From a virus, in IMG/VR virus record IMGVR_UViG_3300034073_004076, positions 1 to 24,890 of that record: DNA of 24,890 bases. One strand, given 5' to 3'. Under the pieces are notes generated by a model. The model made no database searches. It was not told the origin of the DNA and was given only the letters and a program-made list of their open reading frames with translations. A program made the translations under genes and the position numbers. Positions 6,747 through 15,038 of this stretch are shown piece after piece. The stretch's first letter is position 1. Every line of letters starts with the position of its first letter.

Positions 6747-7259
6747 TTATATTCCTCTAAATTCAGATTCCTGAGCAGGTGTACAAAGTATTGTTCGGTA
6801 ATATGGTTTAAAACCGAACATGTTATGTTTATTATCCGATGTTACTTTACCATCGTTTGTTACAGTATAATATCGTATTCTATCCTCAGATTCCGCATAA
6901 CCGATATAATCACCATATCTAATATCTACCTTTAACTCCTCCAAATGTCTTATGTATACCGATATTGACATATTCCCCGGCTCCAAGTACCTACCCAAAC
7001 CACCCTTATATGTTGAGTTTTTTGGTTCCTCGATTTTTACCAATCCATTGAATTCAACAGGGGGTAAAAATTTGATTTGGTCCTTACCAACTTCGGCATA
7101 AACTTCATCGGTATCTGTTTTCTGTCTGTCAACTCTAAACAACACTAATTTCATGTTTAAATCCCCATGCAGATATTCCTGTCCGATTTGTTGGTTTAAA
7201 TCAAAATCGGTTTCAGAAAAGAATTTACTAATTCTTGTTATGGGTAACTTATGCTTCAT
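6747..7259 (-). CDS. Probable neck protein (gp14-like)
   Basis: A 170-residue protein of beta-rich character begins MKHKLPITRISKFFSETDFD. It contains EYLHGDLNMKLVLFRVDRQK, a LEPGNMSISVYIRHLEELKVDI segment and a C-terminal RYGDYIGYAE...FGFKPYYRTILCTPA block. The GDY...YYR.. pattern near the end recalls the C-terminal part of T4 gp14, which caps the head-tail connector, but the protein is shorter (gp14 has 256 residues). Its place directly before the gp15-like gene, 2 nt apart, supports a neck role. I chose ATG at 7259 over TTG at 7265, because TATTTATT ends 4 nt before that ATG, as in sister genes. Other connector or adaptor proteins are possible. Confidence 0.4.
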   Translation of the reverse strand: MKHKLPITRISKFFSETDFDLNQQIGQEYLHGDLNMKLVLFRVDRQKTDTDEVYAEVGKDQIKFLPPVEFNGLVKIEEPKNSTYKGGLGRYLEPGNMSISVYIRHLEELKVDIRYGDYIGYAESEDRIRYYTVTNDGKVTSDNKHNMFGFKPYYRTILCTPAQESEFRGI

Positions 7260-7263
7260 ACTC

Positions 7264-7271
7264 AATAAATA
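7264..7271 (-). promoter_or_regulatory. TATTTATT box, 4 nt before gp14-like ATG
   Basis: Minus strand reads TATTTATT GAGT ATG. One-base variant of TATTTATA at the same close spacing as in front of the tape-measure gene and two others. It overlaps the possible TTG start at 7265, which argues against that start. Confidence 0.35.
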
Positions 7272-7309
7272 GTTTAAATATTCATTCTATTTTATTATAT
7301 TTAGATTAT

Positions 7310-9061
7310 ATGCAGAATAAAATACCCGAAATAGAGGCGAGGGATATACTGTTAAACTACGAAGGTTTCAATAATCAATTATTAGATTGGAAATTGAAAT
7401 TCTCAACCGTTAAAAATTTCCAACTTACTCGTCCTCAATCTGAATACGTCTTAAAATATCATGAGACGGTGCCAAGGGTTGCTCGAAAATATCTTACAAT
7501 TGCCAAGAATTTCGGTGAAAAAATGATGGATGAGAAAAAACTAACATCTATCCCCGAAAAGGTTTGGTGTGAAAAATTACTATGCGAAAGTGACAAAGCT
7601 TACCACATTTGGGGTAAAATAATTGACACTGAAAAACTATATGCATTTTGGTTACCAAAATCATCAATCATCCAAGAAGAAAAGAAATTAAACAGAGAGG
7701 TTGATTATTCACCGTATTCACATCGAGCACCGATGTCACATCAAAAAGAGGCAATTGAAAAATTACTAGCTAATGACCGATTCATTCTTGCGGATGATAT
7801 GGGTCTTGGTAAAACAACTTCGGCAATCATTGCATCATTAGAAAGTGGTGCAAAAAAGGTTTTAATTATTTGTCCCGCTTCTTTGAAAATTAACTGGTCA
7901 CGAGAAATTGAAAACTATTCTAAAAAGAAAACTTTAATTGTTGAGGGTAGGAAATGGGGTTCCACTTATGATTATTATATCATCAATTATGACATTATAA
8001 AGAATTACCACACAACCGATAAAACAGAAGACAGTGAAGCTTATAAATTAATCATGAATGAAGGATTTGATTTGGTGATTATTGATGAAGCTCATTACAT
8101 TTCAAATCCAACGGCACAGAGAACTAAATTGATAAATGATATTGTTAGACAAATCCCTAAGGTTTGGTTGTTGACGGGTACACCAATGACATCAAGACCA
8201 ATCAATTATTACAATCTGTTGAAGATTGTGAACTCACCGATTGCATTAAATTGGCAAGGATTTGTTAGAAGATATTGTGCGGGATATCAGTTCACTGTTG
8301 GAGGTAAAAAAATATGGAATACCGGCGGCGCAAGTAATCTCGATGAATTAAGAGATAGAACTAAGAACCTCGTATTAAGAAGGATGAAAACTGATATTCT
8401 TGATTTACCTGAAAAGATTATTACACCTGTTTTCTTGGATATGAAGAGTACCTTCTATGATGAGGAGTTAGAGGATTTCATGAGGATTACTAAGGACAAT
8501 AAAAAGAACGAATCAATTAGTGTAACTCTTAATCGTTTGATGAAGATAAGACAAGTTATTGCATATGAAAAAGTACCATATACTTGTGAATTAATTGATA
8601 AGTTTATTGAACAAGGTAAGAAGGTAATTGTCTTCACAAACTTCACTATGAGTTTGGATATGATACATGAGAAGTACAAGAAAAATTCAGTAACTCTTGA
8701 TGGTAGAATGTCAAAAGAAAGAAGACAGGATAGTGTTGATAGATTTCAAAATGATGATAAGATAAAAGTGTTCATTTCAAACATTAAAGCTGGCGGTGTT
8801 GGTATTACATTAACTGCAGCCGAAACTGTTATTATGAATGACCTTTCATTCGTTCCTTCTGACCATTCACAAGCAGAAGATAGGGCATATAGATATGGAC
8901 AAAAAAATAGTGTCCTCGTTTACTATCCTGTATTTGAGAACACTATTGAGATGATTGTTTATAATATCTTACAGAAGAAAAAGAATATTATTGACCAAGT
9001 AATGGGTGACGGAGAATACTCTGAGAGTTTTGCTCAATCACTTCTTAACGAATTGTTGTAA
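7310..9061 (+). CDS. SNF2-family (superfamily 2) DNA helicase/translocase
   Basis: This 583-residue protein (start ATG 7310) carries a full SF2/SNF2 motor: Walker A DDMGLGKT (162-169), motif Ia-like ICPASLKINW (187-196), DEAH box (259-262), motif III LLTGTP (287-292), SNF2-type LRRMKTDILDLPEK (356-369), motif V SNIKAGGVGITLT (490-502) and motif VI QAEDRAYRYGQ (521-531). The shape resembles SMARCAL1-type annealing helicases and bacterial SNF2 proteins more than T4 UvsW, but a similar role (fork remodelling, strand annealing, recombination-dependent replication) is likely. Residues 1-140 are a divergent N-terminal domain without recognised motifs. An upstream start at 7235 would overlap the divergent gp14-like gene and adds unlikely sequence. 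It converges on the next gene with a 24-nt overlap. TATATTTA at 7296-7303 is a weak host-type -7 element. Confidence 0.9.
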   Translation: MQNKIPEIEARDILLNYEGFNNQLLDWKLKFSTVKNFQLTRPQSEYVLKYHETVPRVARKYLTIAKNFGEKMMDEKKLTSIPEKVWCEKLLCESDKAYHIWGKIIDTEKLYAFWLPKSSIIQEEKKLNREVDYSPYSHRAPMSHQKEAIEKLLANDRFILADDMGLGKTTSAIIASLESGAKKVLIICPASLKINWSREIENYSKKKTLIVEGRKWGSTYDYYIINYDIIKNYHTTDKTEDSEAYKLIMNEGFDLVIIDEAHYISNPTAQRTKLINDIVRQIPKVWLLTGTPMTSRPINYYNLLKIVNSPIALNWQGFVRRYCAGYQFTVGGKKIWNTGGASNLDELRDRTKNLVLRRMKTDILDLPEKIITPVFLDMKSTFYDEELEDFMRITKDNKKNESISVTLNRLMKIRQVIAYEKVPYTCELIDKFIEQGKKVIVFTNFTMSLDMIHEKYKKNSVTLDGRMSKERRQDSVDRFQNDDKIKVFISNIKAGGVGITLTAAETVIMNDLSFVPSDHSQAEDRAYRYGQKNSVLVYYPVFENTIEMIVYNILQKKKNIIDQVMGDGEYSESFAQSLLNELL

Positions 9062-10240
9062 GAACTCTAAATTTTCTTTTTTAGCCGGACCATCATCGTA
9101 GATTTCGATTAACTGTTTCCACGCGTCAAGAACAACCGATTCATCAAAGTTTTCTTCCTTCTCGGGAAGTAAAAACTTAATTGATTTTTCTAAAATCTCG
9201 AACTTAGTTTCGTTTTCTGAAACATCCATGTCAAATCCGATACCTTGTTTTGAACAGTATTTAAAAAATTCAAAGAACGGTTTTGATTTGAATATTGGAC
9301 TTATATTTTCTTCCATAATAATATCTTTTGAATCGAATGTGTAAGTGTCTTTTGTACCGGTGAAGCTTTTATTAGTTTTCAATAAATCTTCCTTCATTGG
9401 TAAAAAAACTAATGTTGTAGGATTTGGAACATATGTTGGGTCATCTTTAATATCTATTTGTGCCAATACCAAATAATCAACTCCCTTCTTTTTGTAGTCC
9501 CTTGTGTTTATTGATGTATAGATTGTGTTACCACTATAAATCTTCGAGTTTTTAACTTGGAAATTTTTGATGGTTTCAGGACTACTTTTTACGGTTACAT
9601 ATATATCAGTACCTGTAATCATATCAGAGAAATCACCTCTTGTTGATGAATTACGATATGTGTTGTACTTATCCTTATATTTTGTTTTGAGTAGATATTC
9701 CGTGGACAACTCACCAAAAGTTCCCTGTGCCATTGTAAAGTTGGCAATCTCCAAAATCTGATGTAATGGGTCTTCCTTGGTTATTTGATTAAGGTTTTTG
9801 AAAATCTTATCACCAAAATAATTTATCCAAAAGAAGTAATTGTCAAGTTCGTTACGAATGTACTCGGGGTCTTCAGATTTAGGGTCAAATTCAATTAGTT
9901 TTACCTTTCTCCCATCAACATCTTCAATTCCTCGAGCAACAAACTTATTTGAAATCTGTTGGTTTAGATATTGAATTAGAATGTCCTGAGCGGTTGCGTG
10001 TGTATTAATTTGGTTCACCGCGGACCATGTTTTCTTTGAGGTTAAAACACCCTCAAGACCGCTCTCAGGATTTACACCATATTGATTGTGAGGGGTATAA
10101 AACTTCTTATATACCTTATCCCAATTCTCTTTTAATCTTGGTTTTTCCTTACTATGTACGGATTCTCTACCCGTACAAATCTTATAGATTCCCGAGGAAT
10201 ACTTGTTTTTATTATATTTAAACTTATACTGAGGTTTCAC
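9038..10240 (-). CDS. Unknown protein with possible PD-(D/E)XK nuclease core
   Basis: A 400-residue basic protein. The central part has GELSTEYLLK (176-185), DMITGTDIYV (206-215) and FQVKNS (227-232); a conserved Glu, then G-T-D-I, then Q-x-K is the layout of PD-(D/E)XK nucleases of the Mrr/restriction-endonuclease kind, with Gln in place of the first acidic residue of the ExK pair, a known variation. Flanking regions are helical and unremarkable. No methyltransferase partner adjoins it. Start is GTG at 10240: the frame has a TAG four codons upstream and no in-frame ATG before about residue 170. TATAAATA in T4-late orientation ends 31 nt before this start (10279-10272). It overlaps the helicase 3' end by 24 nt. 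Nuclease assignment is tentative; it could process DNA during replication, recombination or host-genome breakdown. Confidence 0.4.
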   Translation of the reverse strand: MKPQYKFKYNKNKYSSGIYKICTGRESVHSKEKPRLKENWDKVYKKFYTPHNQYGVNPESGLEGVLTSKKTWSAVNQINTHATAQDILIQYLNQQISNKFVARGIEDVDGRKVKLIEFDPKSEDPEYIRNELDNYFFWINYFGDKIFKNLNQITKEDPLHQILEIANFTMAQGTFGELSTEYLLKTKYKDKYNTYRNSSTRGDFSDMITGTDIYVTVKSSPETIKNFQVKNSKIYSGNTIYTSINTRDYKKKGVDYLVLAQIDIKDDPTYVPNPTTLVFLPMKEDLLKTNKSFTGTKDTYTFDSKDIIMEENISPIFKSKPFFEFFKYCSKQGIGFDMDVSENETKFEILEKSIKFLLPEKEENFDESVVLDAWKQLIEIYDDGPAKKENLEFLQQFVKK

Positions 10241-10271
10241 AAAATATTTCTATGATATGCTAATATACGAA

Positions 10272-10279
10272 TATTTATA
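10272..10279 (+). promoter_or_regulatory. ATATTTATA box upstream of gp13 (complement is a T4-late TATAAATA)
   Basis: Plus strand: ATATTTATAG, ending 12 nt before ATG of the gp13-like gene. Its complement, CTATAAATA, reads toward the GTG-start gene with 31 nt to its start, so this box could serve both divergent genes. Confidence 0.4.
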
Positions 10280-10291
10280 GATAAAAACAAT

Positions 10292-11410
10292 ATGGCATCC
10301 ACAATAATTACGCAACCGGACAGAGAGAAGTTATATACACAGGTATTCCATCTATTAGGAATGCCAGTTAGAGGTATTGAATTAACAGAAGAACAAATGG
10401 ATACTTTCTTAGAATTATCCTTGTCTGAATATGAACAATACGTGAGTGATTGGTTAATTGAATCTCAGTGGTCTGCGTTGGCGGGATTGGATGTTGATAC
10501 TCAATCTTTAACAAGAGCTTTTACCACGAGAAGTTTAGATTATGAAACTCAATATACTCACTCATATTCTAAAATTGTGGGTCTTCAAACAGGTGGTAAT
10601 GCCGAGTTAAAAAAGGATTATATTACACTTAGTGCAAATACTCAAACATATACAATACCGGCTGGTAGAGAAATCAATGAACTTTTATGGTTTACAAGGG
10701 CAGAACTTACTGATTCTATTGTCGACCCATTCTTAGGTGGTTTCGGTGGTTTAGGTGGTGTTGCATTTGGTGGTGTGGGTGGTTTCGCTCAACAAGGTTC
10801 ATCGGGTTCTTATTTCATGTTACCTGCTTATGACCTTTTGTTAAGAATGCAAGATAGAAACATTAAGAACCGTTTAATTGGTATGGATTTAACCTACCGT
10901 ATTACAGCGGGACCTAATGGAACTAAAATTGTACACCTTTACAATGTTCCCGGTGGTAGATTTGATTTTGGTTCTATTCAAAACAACAGAGAAAAGGTAT
11001 GGTATTGGTATTACGATACCATGGCGTTAGATACGTGTTTAGATAAAAATGATGGTATTGTTAAACTACCATCAGATGTTGAAACTGAAGAACTAACTTG
11101 GGATATGTTAAACAAACCCGCACAGAATTGGGTTAGAAAATATCTTATTGCATACGCTAAAGAAGGTTTAGCAAGAATTTGGGGTAAATTCTCGGGGGAC
11201 CTACAAGTTCCTGATAGTTCAGTAAAACTCGATTACTCCTCACTTCTAACTGAAGCGAAAGATGAAAGATTGAAATTGGTGGAAGAATTAATGCAAAGAT
11301 TAGAAAGACTTCGTCCTGAAAAAGTTCTTGAGAGAAAAGGAAACGAAGCTGAAAATCTTAACAAGGCATTGAAATACCGACCAATGCAATCACCGTTTAA
11401 CGTGATTTAA
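10292..11410 (+). CDS. gp13: Neck / head-completion protein (gp13-like)
   Basis: The N-terminus (LYTQVFHLLGMPVRGIELTEEQMDTFLELSLSEYEQYVSDW) is the usual helical opening of gp13-type neck proteins, and the C-terminal half has NWVRKYLIAYAKEGLARIWGKFS, a helix typical of the same group. In T4, gp13 (309 residues) works with gp14 to close the filled head and receive the tail. At 372 residues this version is longer; residues about 145-172 are an extremely Gly-rich loop (FGGLGGVAFGGVGGFAQQ) not expected in the family. The last about 50 residues are charged and helical (VEELMQRLERLRPEKVLERK). It stands on the opposite strand from the other tail/neck genes, and its stop codon overlaps that of the convergent polymerase gene in TTAA. 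Confidence 0.7.
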   Translation: MASTIITQPDREKLYTQVFHLLGMPVRGIELTEEQMDTFLELSLSEYEQYVSDWLIESQWSALAGLDVDTQSLTRAFTTRSLDYETQYTHSYSKIVGLQTGGNAELKKDYITLSANTQTYTIPAGREINELLWFTRAELTDSIVDPFLGGFGGLGGVAFGGVGGFAQQGSSGSYFMLPAYDLLLRMQDRNIKNRLIGMDLTYRITAGPNGTKIVHLYNVPGGRFDFGSIQNNREKVWYWYYDTMALDTCLDKNDGIVKLPSDVETEELTWDMLNKPAQNWVRKYLIAYAKEGLARIWGKFSGDLQVPDSSVKLDYSSLLTEAKDERLKLVEELMQRLERLRPEKVLERKGNEAENLNKALKYRPMQSPFNVI

Positions 11411-14304
11411 CTTTCTACTGCGTGATAAGCGAAATCATTACCATTAGTTTCGATTATCTCATCTTCATTACTTTTTGTACTGGCAACCTGTAAGTTCACA
11501 ACTTTTCTATTGTGCTCAACCCAATATTGGTCAACTAAATCAATACTGTTTTCCACATACATAAAGAACGGGTCACGTTGTACTCGGTTCCAAAATAATA
11601 CTTCACTATCGGAAAGTGTCATAACCTCATCGAACTTATCTTGACCATCACTCTTTAATGGTTGTCCACTTATAAGTTCACATTGAGACTTGGTGAAGTA
11701 TTGTCTGTCTTTTGGGTCCTCAACAAGAATATCCTCTCTAATTTCAGGTTTAAATGCACATAACAAAGGTTCAATACGTTTATTGAAATTTGTTAGGTAT
11801 CGAGCAACATTATAATCACCTGTTAAGTCGGGATTGTTTACAATATCCTTTTCGGGAATCATATAACAATTGATTAATAAGTAATCATTTGGTATCGGAG
11901 TACCATGTTCTTTCATGTACTCCTCTTGCATTTTCTTTGTTGGTTTAGAAATCTTCTGAACATCACCGTCGGATTTCTTTATGCCGTTATTAACATAGTA
12001 AATCGTTTCACCAAGTCCCGCGGGATAGTTATTTTGTAATACTAATTCCATGTGTGCTTGGCGAGACATTAACGAACCCGATTTAGTGGTTTTCTTAATG
12101 TGTTTTTTATAATCATCTACTGATTGTTTAACACGTGCTTTGTTGGCGATTTTGGAAAGAGGAATTTCTTTATTATAAATCTTCTCAACGTATTGATAGT
12201 ACAACTCAACAAAAGAAAGTCCATCACCATTAAGTAAATGTTTCAATCCCTCATCCAAAAATTCTACAATGTATTGTTGTAGTTTTTTAGATTTAATTGT
12301 GTTACCGGTTAACTTAATAACCTCTTTACCTTTCTTATTTAATTTGATGATGTAGTTCTTACGAGAAACATTAATACAAGATGGTGCGGTATAATCAATG
12401 TCTAATCCCATCTCATTTCTCATAAAGATGTCGTTAAACTCCGCGGTGTCCGCTTCGATACCTTTATATTCTTTACCCTCATCAACCAATTCATTTAATC
12501 CCTTACCGATGTAAGTGTGTTCATTAATAGTGTCGGGAGTTTCAAAGTTCACACCGTCCGTATCCATTACGAGAGGTTTATAACCTTTCTTCATGAAGAA
12601 CATAATCATCATACGAAGACATTGACGCCCGGTACATGTAATGGTTTCACCCATATTCATATCTCCCCATGGAAACACTTGCGGTGCGGATAATGAACCA
12701 AAATATGCGTTGATGAAAATCTTGATTGGTAATTGTTTACGGTCATACATCTCCGCTTGAACGGGGTCAGATGACTTTAATTCACCGGCAAGACGTTTGT
12801 ACTTAATACGAATGTTACGGAAATACTTTAACATCGATTTCTGTACGTGCATTACATCACAATCAGGGAATACATCGTACACCAACTGAATTGATGGGTA
12901 TAGAGATGCATAGTCAAACTTAACAATGTTCTTTGCATATCCAACGTTTAACAAACGAGATAATCCACCTGTGATTGCTCTCTTTTCATCTTTAGCGGGA
13001 ATCGCAAGATTATTCTCATATGACCACGCCAACATGATGATTTTCCACAGTGTCGCGGTACCCATCGTTGCGATTCTCTCATATGTTGTGGGTACCAACT
13101 TTGATAGTAAGAAAGTTGATTGTGAGAATGAATCATCTACAATCATAGTTTCATACAAGTCATCGTCAAGATACTGTTCTACTATTTTTCTACCTGGCCA
13201 TATTTCAAATTTATTCGGATACTTCTCAAGTAAACCATCTGTACCGGGTTCACCAATCTTTTTATAGTTACCTGTTTTTGGATTAACATAGTAACTATCG
13301 TTTTCTAAATAAATCTTTGAAATATACGCACCATCAACGTAAACACGATTAGGTTTTTCTTTTTCCAAATACTTGGTAATATACTTCAATCCCCAAGATT
13401 TAATTTCGGAGTTGATTGCTTGTGCTCTTCTAACGGAGTGTGCAATATCGATAATATTAAAACCCCATATAACGTGTTGGGTATATGGTTCAATTTCGTT
13501 TGCTAATTTTAATACCCCTTCTTTTTCCTTCATTCCTTGTGTTGTGAATATTTGTGTCAATCCACTAACATCCACATCCAATATTTTTGCTCGTTTAAGA
13601 ATAAACGGCCAGTCAAAGAATGCTGAGTTGTATCCACCAATAATTGTTGGTTTTACTTCTCGTATTAATTCAAAGAATCTTTCAATACATTTCTTCTCAC
13701 CATCCTCACCAAACGCAGGAATTGTTTCTTGTAAACCACGGTTATCTTTAACTCCAATCAAGATAATTTCACTTGATTCTGCTTCCAAACCCGTGGTCTC
13801 AATATCGAATACAAATCGATGAACTCCCGAATAATCATCAATACCTTTAAAAAGACGTTTCTTTTTCTGTATCAAATACTGCTCAACAGGAGATAGAATA
13901 GTAAAAAGAGATTTTGTTTTTTCACCCCACGGGTCAACACCACCTTGTCTGAAGAAGTTTACCAATTCGGTATAACCTTTCATACACTTCACTAGATGTG
14001 TCATACCGTTTTGTAAACGTTCATTACCATGGGTTTCTAATTTCTCAATTAGAATACCATACTCACCCATCTTTTTCTTTTGGAGGGATTTGTTGTTTTG
14101 GTAAAAGTTCAAACCACTTAGGTCACCAACCCAAAGGAATGGTACCAAGGTATCTTGTTTTATAATTTTACCTTTTTCAGGGTCTTGAATTACTTTGAAA
14201 ATTTTGTTGGTTCTGTAATCGTATTCAACCCCCACTATGTATTGTTCGGGGTCCCAACCATTTAAGAAGTTCTCGATAACTTCTTGAGAAATTACTTCTG
14301 ACAT
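11407..14304 (-). CDS. 43: Family B DNA polymerase (gp43-like) with 3'-5' exonuclease
   Basis: Replicative polymerase of 965 residues (T4 gp43: 898). Exonuclease: Exo I FDIETTG (166-172), Exo II YNSAFFDW (225-232), Exo III Y378-xxx-D382 in QYLDDDLYE. Polymerase: motif A FDYASLYPSIQ (463-473, catalytic D464), motif B KIFINAYFGSLSA (528-540, K528 and N532), motif C VMDTDGVNF (579-587, D581 and D583). All acidic residues and the lysine needed for catalysis are present, so it should be active and proofreading. Two positions are unusual: the motif B aromatic next to Gly is Phe (F535) instead of Tyr, and motif C has DTDG in place of DTDS. The C-terminal about 100 residues are charged; I cannot identify a clamp-binding motif. 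A host-like promoter and palindrome lie upstream. Confidence 0.95.
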   Translation of the reverse strand: MSEVISQEVIENFLNGWDPEQYIVGVEYDYRTNKIFKVIQDPEKGKIIKQDTLVPFLWVGDLSGLNFYQNNKSLQKKKMGEYGILIEKLETHGNERLQNGMTHLVKCMKGYTELVNFFRQGGVDPWGEKTKSLFTILSPVEQYLIQKKKRLFKGIDDYSGVHRFVFDIETTGLEAESSEIILIGVKDNRGLQETIPAFGEDGEKKCIERFFELIREVKPTIIGGYNSAFFDWPFILKRAKILDVDVSGLTQIFTTQGMKEKEGVLKLANEIEPYTQHVIWGFNIIDIAHSVRRAQAINSEIKSWGLKYITKYLEKEKPNRVYVDGAYISKIYLENDSYYVNPKTGNYKKIGEPGTDGLLEKYPNKFEIWPGRKIVEQYLDDDLYETMIVDDSFSQSTFLLSKLVPTTYERIATMGTATLWKIIMLAWSYENNLAIPAKDEKRAITGGLSRLLNVGYAKNIVKFDYASLYPSIQLVYDVFPDCDVMHVQKSMLKYFRNIRIKYKRLAGELKSSDPVQAEMYDRKQLPIKIFINAYFGSLSAPQVFPWGDMNMGETITCTGRQCLRMMIMFFMKKGYKPLVMDTDGVNFETPDTINEHTYIGKGLNELVDEGKEYKGIEADTAEFNDIFMRNEMGLDIDYTAPSCINVSRKNYIIKLNKKGKEVIKLTGNTIKSKKLQQYIVEFLDEGLKHLLNGDGLSFVELYYQYVEKIYNKEIPLSKIANKARVKQSVDDYKKHIKKTTKSGSLMSRQAHMELVLQNNYPAGLGETIYYVNNGIKKSDGDVQKISKPTKKMQEEYMKEHGTPIPNDYLLINCYMIPEKDIVNNPDLTGDYNVARYLTNFNKRIEPLLCAFKPEIREDILVEDPKDRQYFTKSQCELISGQPLKSDGQDKFDEVMTLSDSEVLFWNRVQRDPFFMYVENSIDLVDQYWVEHNRKVVNLQVASTKSNEDEIIETNGNDFAYHAVES

Positions 14305-14327
14305 AATATATTAGTTGACTTATTAGC

Positions 14328-14346
14328 TTATACCACCGTGGTATAA
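14328..14346. promoter_or_regulatory. 19-nt palindrome upstream of the DNA polymerase gene (candidate operator)
   Basis: TTATACCAC-C-GTGGTATAA: perfect 9-bp arms around one central base, 23 nt before the polymerase ATG and about 13 nt after the -7 element of the likely promoter. It could bind a dimeric repressor as DNA, or fold as an RNA hairpin (8-bp stem, 3-nt loop) in the leader. T4 gp43 represses its own translation through a leader hairpin, so autoregulation is a reasonable model. No U-run follows, so it is not a terminator. Confidence 0.6.
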
Positions 14347-14359
14347 TTTGTCTTACTAA

Positions 14360-14391
14360 CAAATATAAGTAAAAAAAATTGAATTTACAAA
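14360..14391 (-). promoter_or_regulatory. Bacteroidota-type promoter for the DNA polymerase gene
   Basis: On the minus strand TTTG (14391-14388), 20 nt, then TATATTTG (14367-14360) match the Bacteroidota housekeeping consensus TTTG / TAnnTTTG with usual spacing. The upstream element overlaps the last codons of the methyltransferase gene. It would give the polymerase an early, host-sigma-driven transcript. Confidence 0.6.
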
Positions 14392-14999
14392 ACGGGAGGA
14401 TAATAATTTTCTTTTAGGTCATGTTCACTAAAATTCCACCTTTTAATTAAACCTAATTGGTACCCATTGAAAAACAACTCTAAATGTTTGTGAAACGCAA
14501 ATGCAAATGAGTCCACCCCCGATTTTACTTGTAGGTGTTTCTCTTGTTCTAAACCTCCCAAATAATCGTCAAATATCATCACACCACCATCTTTTAAACA
14601 ATAAAACGCATTAACAGCATCCTCTAATACGTGACATGACATATGACTTCCATCGATGTAAACAAAATCAAGAAATTCCTTTGTTTCCCCTCTATGAGTG
14701 AAGGATTTAAATGCATCTCTCGATTCTCCATGAAAGAATGTGATGTTTTCGTAAGGTTCTATATTTGATAAGAGATATTCAGATTGATTTATATCCATTA
14801 GATATAGGTGAGAACCTTCTAAACTACAAAGTCGTTCTTTTATGTAAACAGAAGAAGCTCCGTGATAACTCCCAATTTCCAAACAGGTATTTGGTTTATC
14901 AAAAAGAAATGATAATGATTTATCCCAATTATCTATGTGGTCTTTAAACCATATACGTTCATTTTCGGGATACTTAAAATGAGATGGATATTCAAACAT
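14385..14999 (-). CDS. Class I SAM-dependent methyltransferase (Methyltransf_24-like)
   Basis: A 204-residue Rossmann-type methyltransferase. Motif I is LEIGSYHGASS (40-50), binding S-adenosylmethionine; LYLMDI (65-70) supplies the acidic residue for the ribose; VYIDGSHMSCHVLEDAVNAF (113-132) is the signature of the Methyltransf_24 group; GGVMIFDDYLGG (138-149) completes the core. This group acts mostly on small molecules and sugars, not on DNA bases, so a role in modifying glycans or host metabolites is more likely than DNA methylation, though the substrate cannot be read from sequence. It precedes polymerase on the same strand and follows the 122-residue fibre-type gene by 39 nt. The start codon lies in a 10-bp inverted repeat (14997-15020). 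Confidence 0.82.
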   Translation of the reverse strand: MFEYPSHFKYPENERIWFKDHIDNWDKSLSFLFDKPNTCLEIGSYHGASSVYIKERLCSLEGSHLYLMDINQSEYLLSNIEPYENITFFHGESRDAFKSFTHRGETKEFLDFVYIDGSHMSCHVLEDAVNAFYCLKDGGVMIFDDYLGGLEQEKHLQVKSGVDSFAFAFHKHLELFFNGYQLGLIKRWNFSEHDLKENYYPPVL

Positions 15000-15020
15000 A
15001 ATTTATATCAATAAATTATG
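14997..15020 (-). repeat. Inverted repeat covering the methyltransferase start codon
   Basis: CATAATTTAT-4 nt-ATAAATTATG, perfect 10-bp arms. The ATG of the methyltransferase gene forms the end of the 3' arm on the mRNA. Only one G-C pair, so the hairpin would be weak; it may be a temperature- or protein-sensitive start-masking element, or a binding site. Confidence 0.4.
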
Positions 15021-15038
15021 ATATGAAAAAATAAGTGT

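Noticed and set aside
7260-7265. TTG start of the gp14-like gene
   Set aside because: The TTG lies within the TATTTATT box; ATG at 7259 has the spacing seen in four other genes.
7235-7309. Upstream start for the helicase (25 extra residues)
   Set aside because: Would overlap the start of the divergent gp14-like gene and both leaders; the extra residues look like non-coding translation, while ATG 7310 gives a sensible N-terminus.
12926-13267. 113-codon plus-strand ORF inside the polymerase gene
   Set aside because: Also antisense to the clear polymerase frame; composition is what antisense frames of this gene would give.
13373-13822. 149-codon plus-strand ORF inside the polymerase gene
   Set aside because: Antisense shadow of the well-supported polymerase frame; its translation has no domain pattern and no start box.
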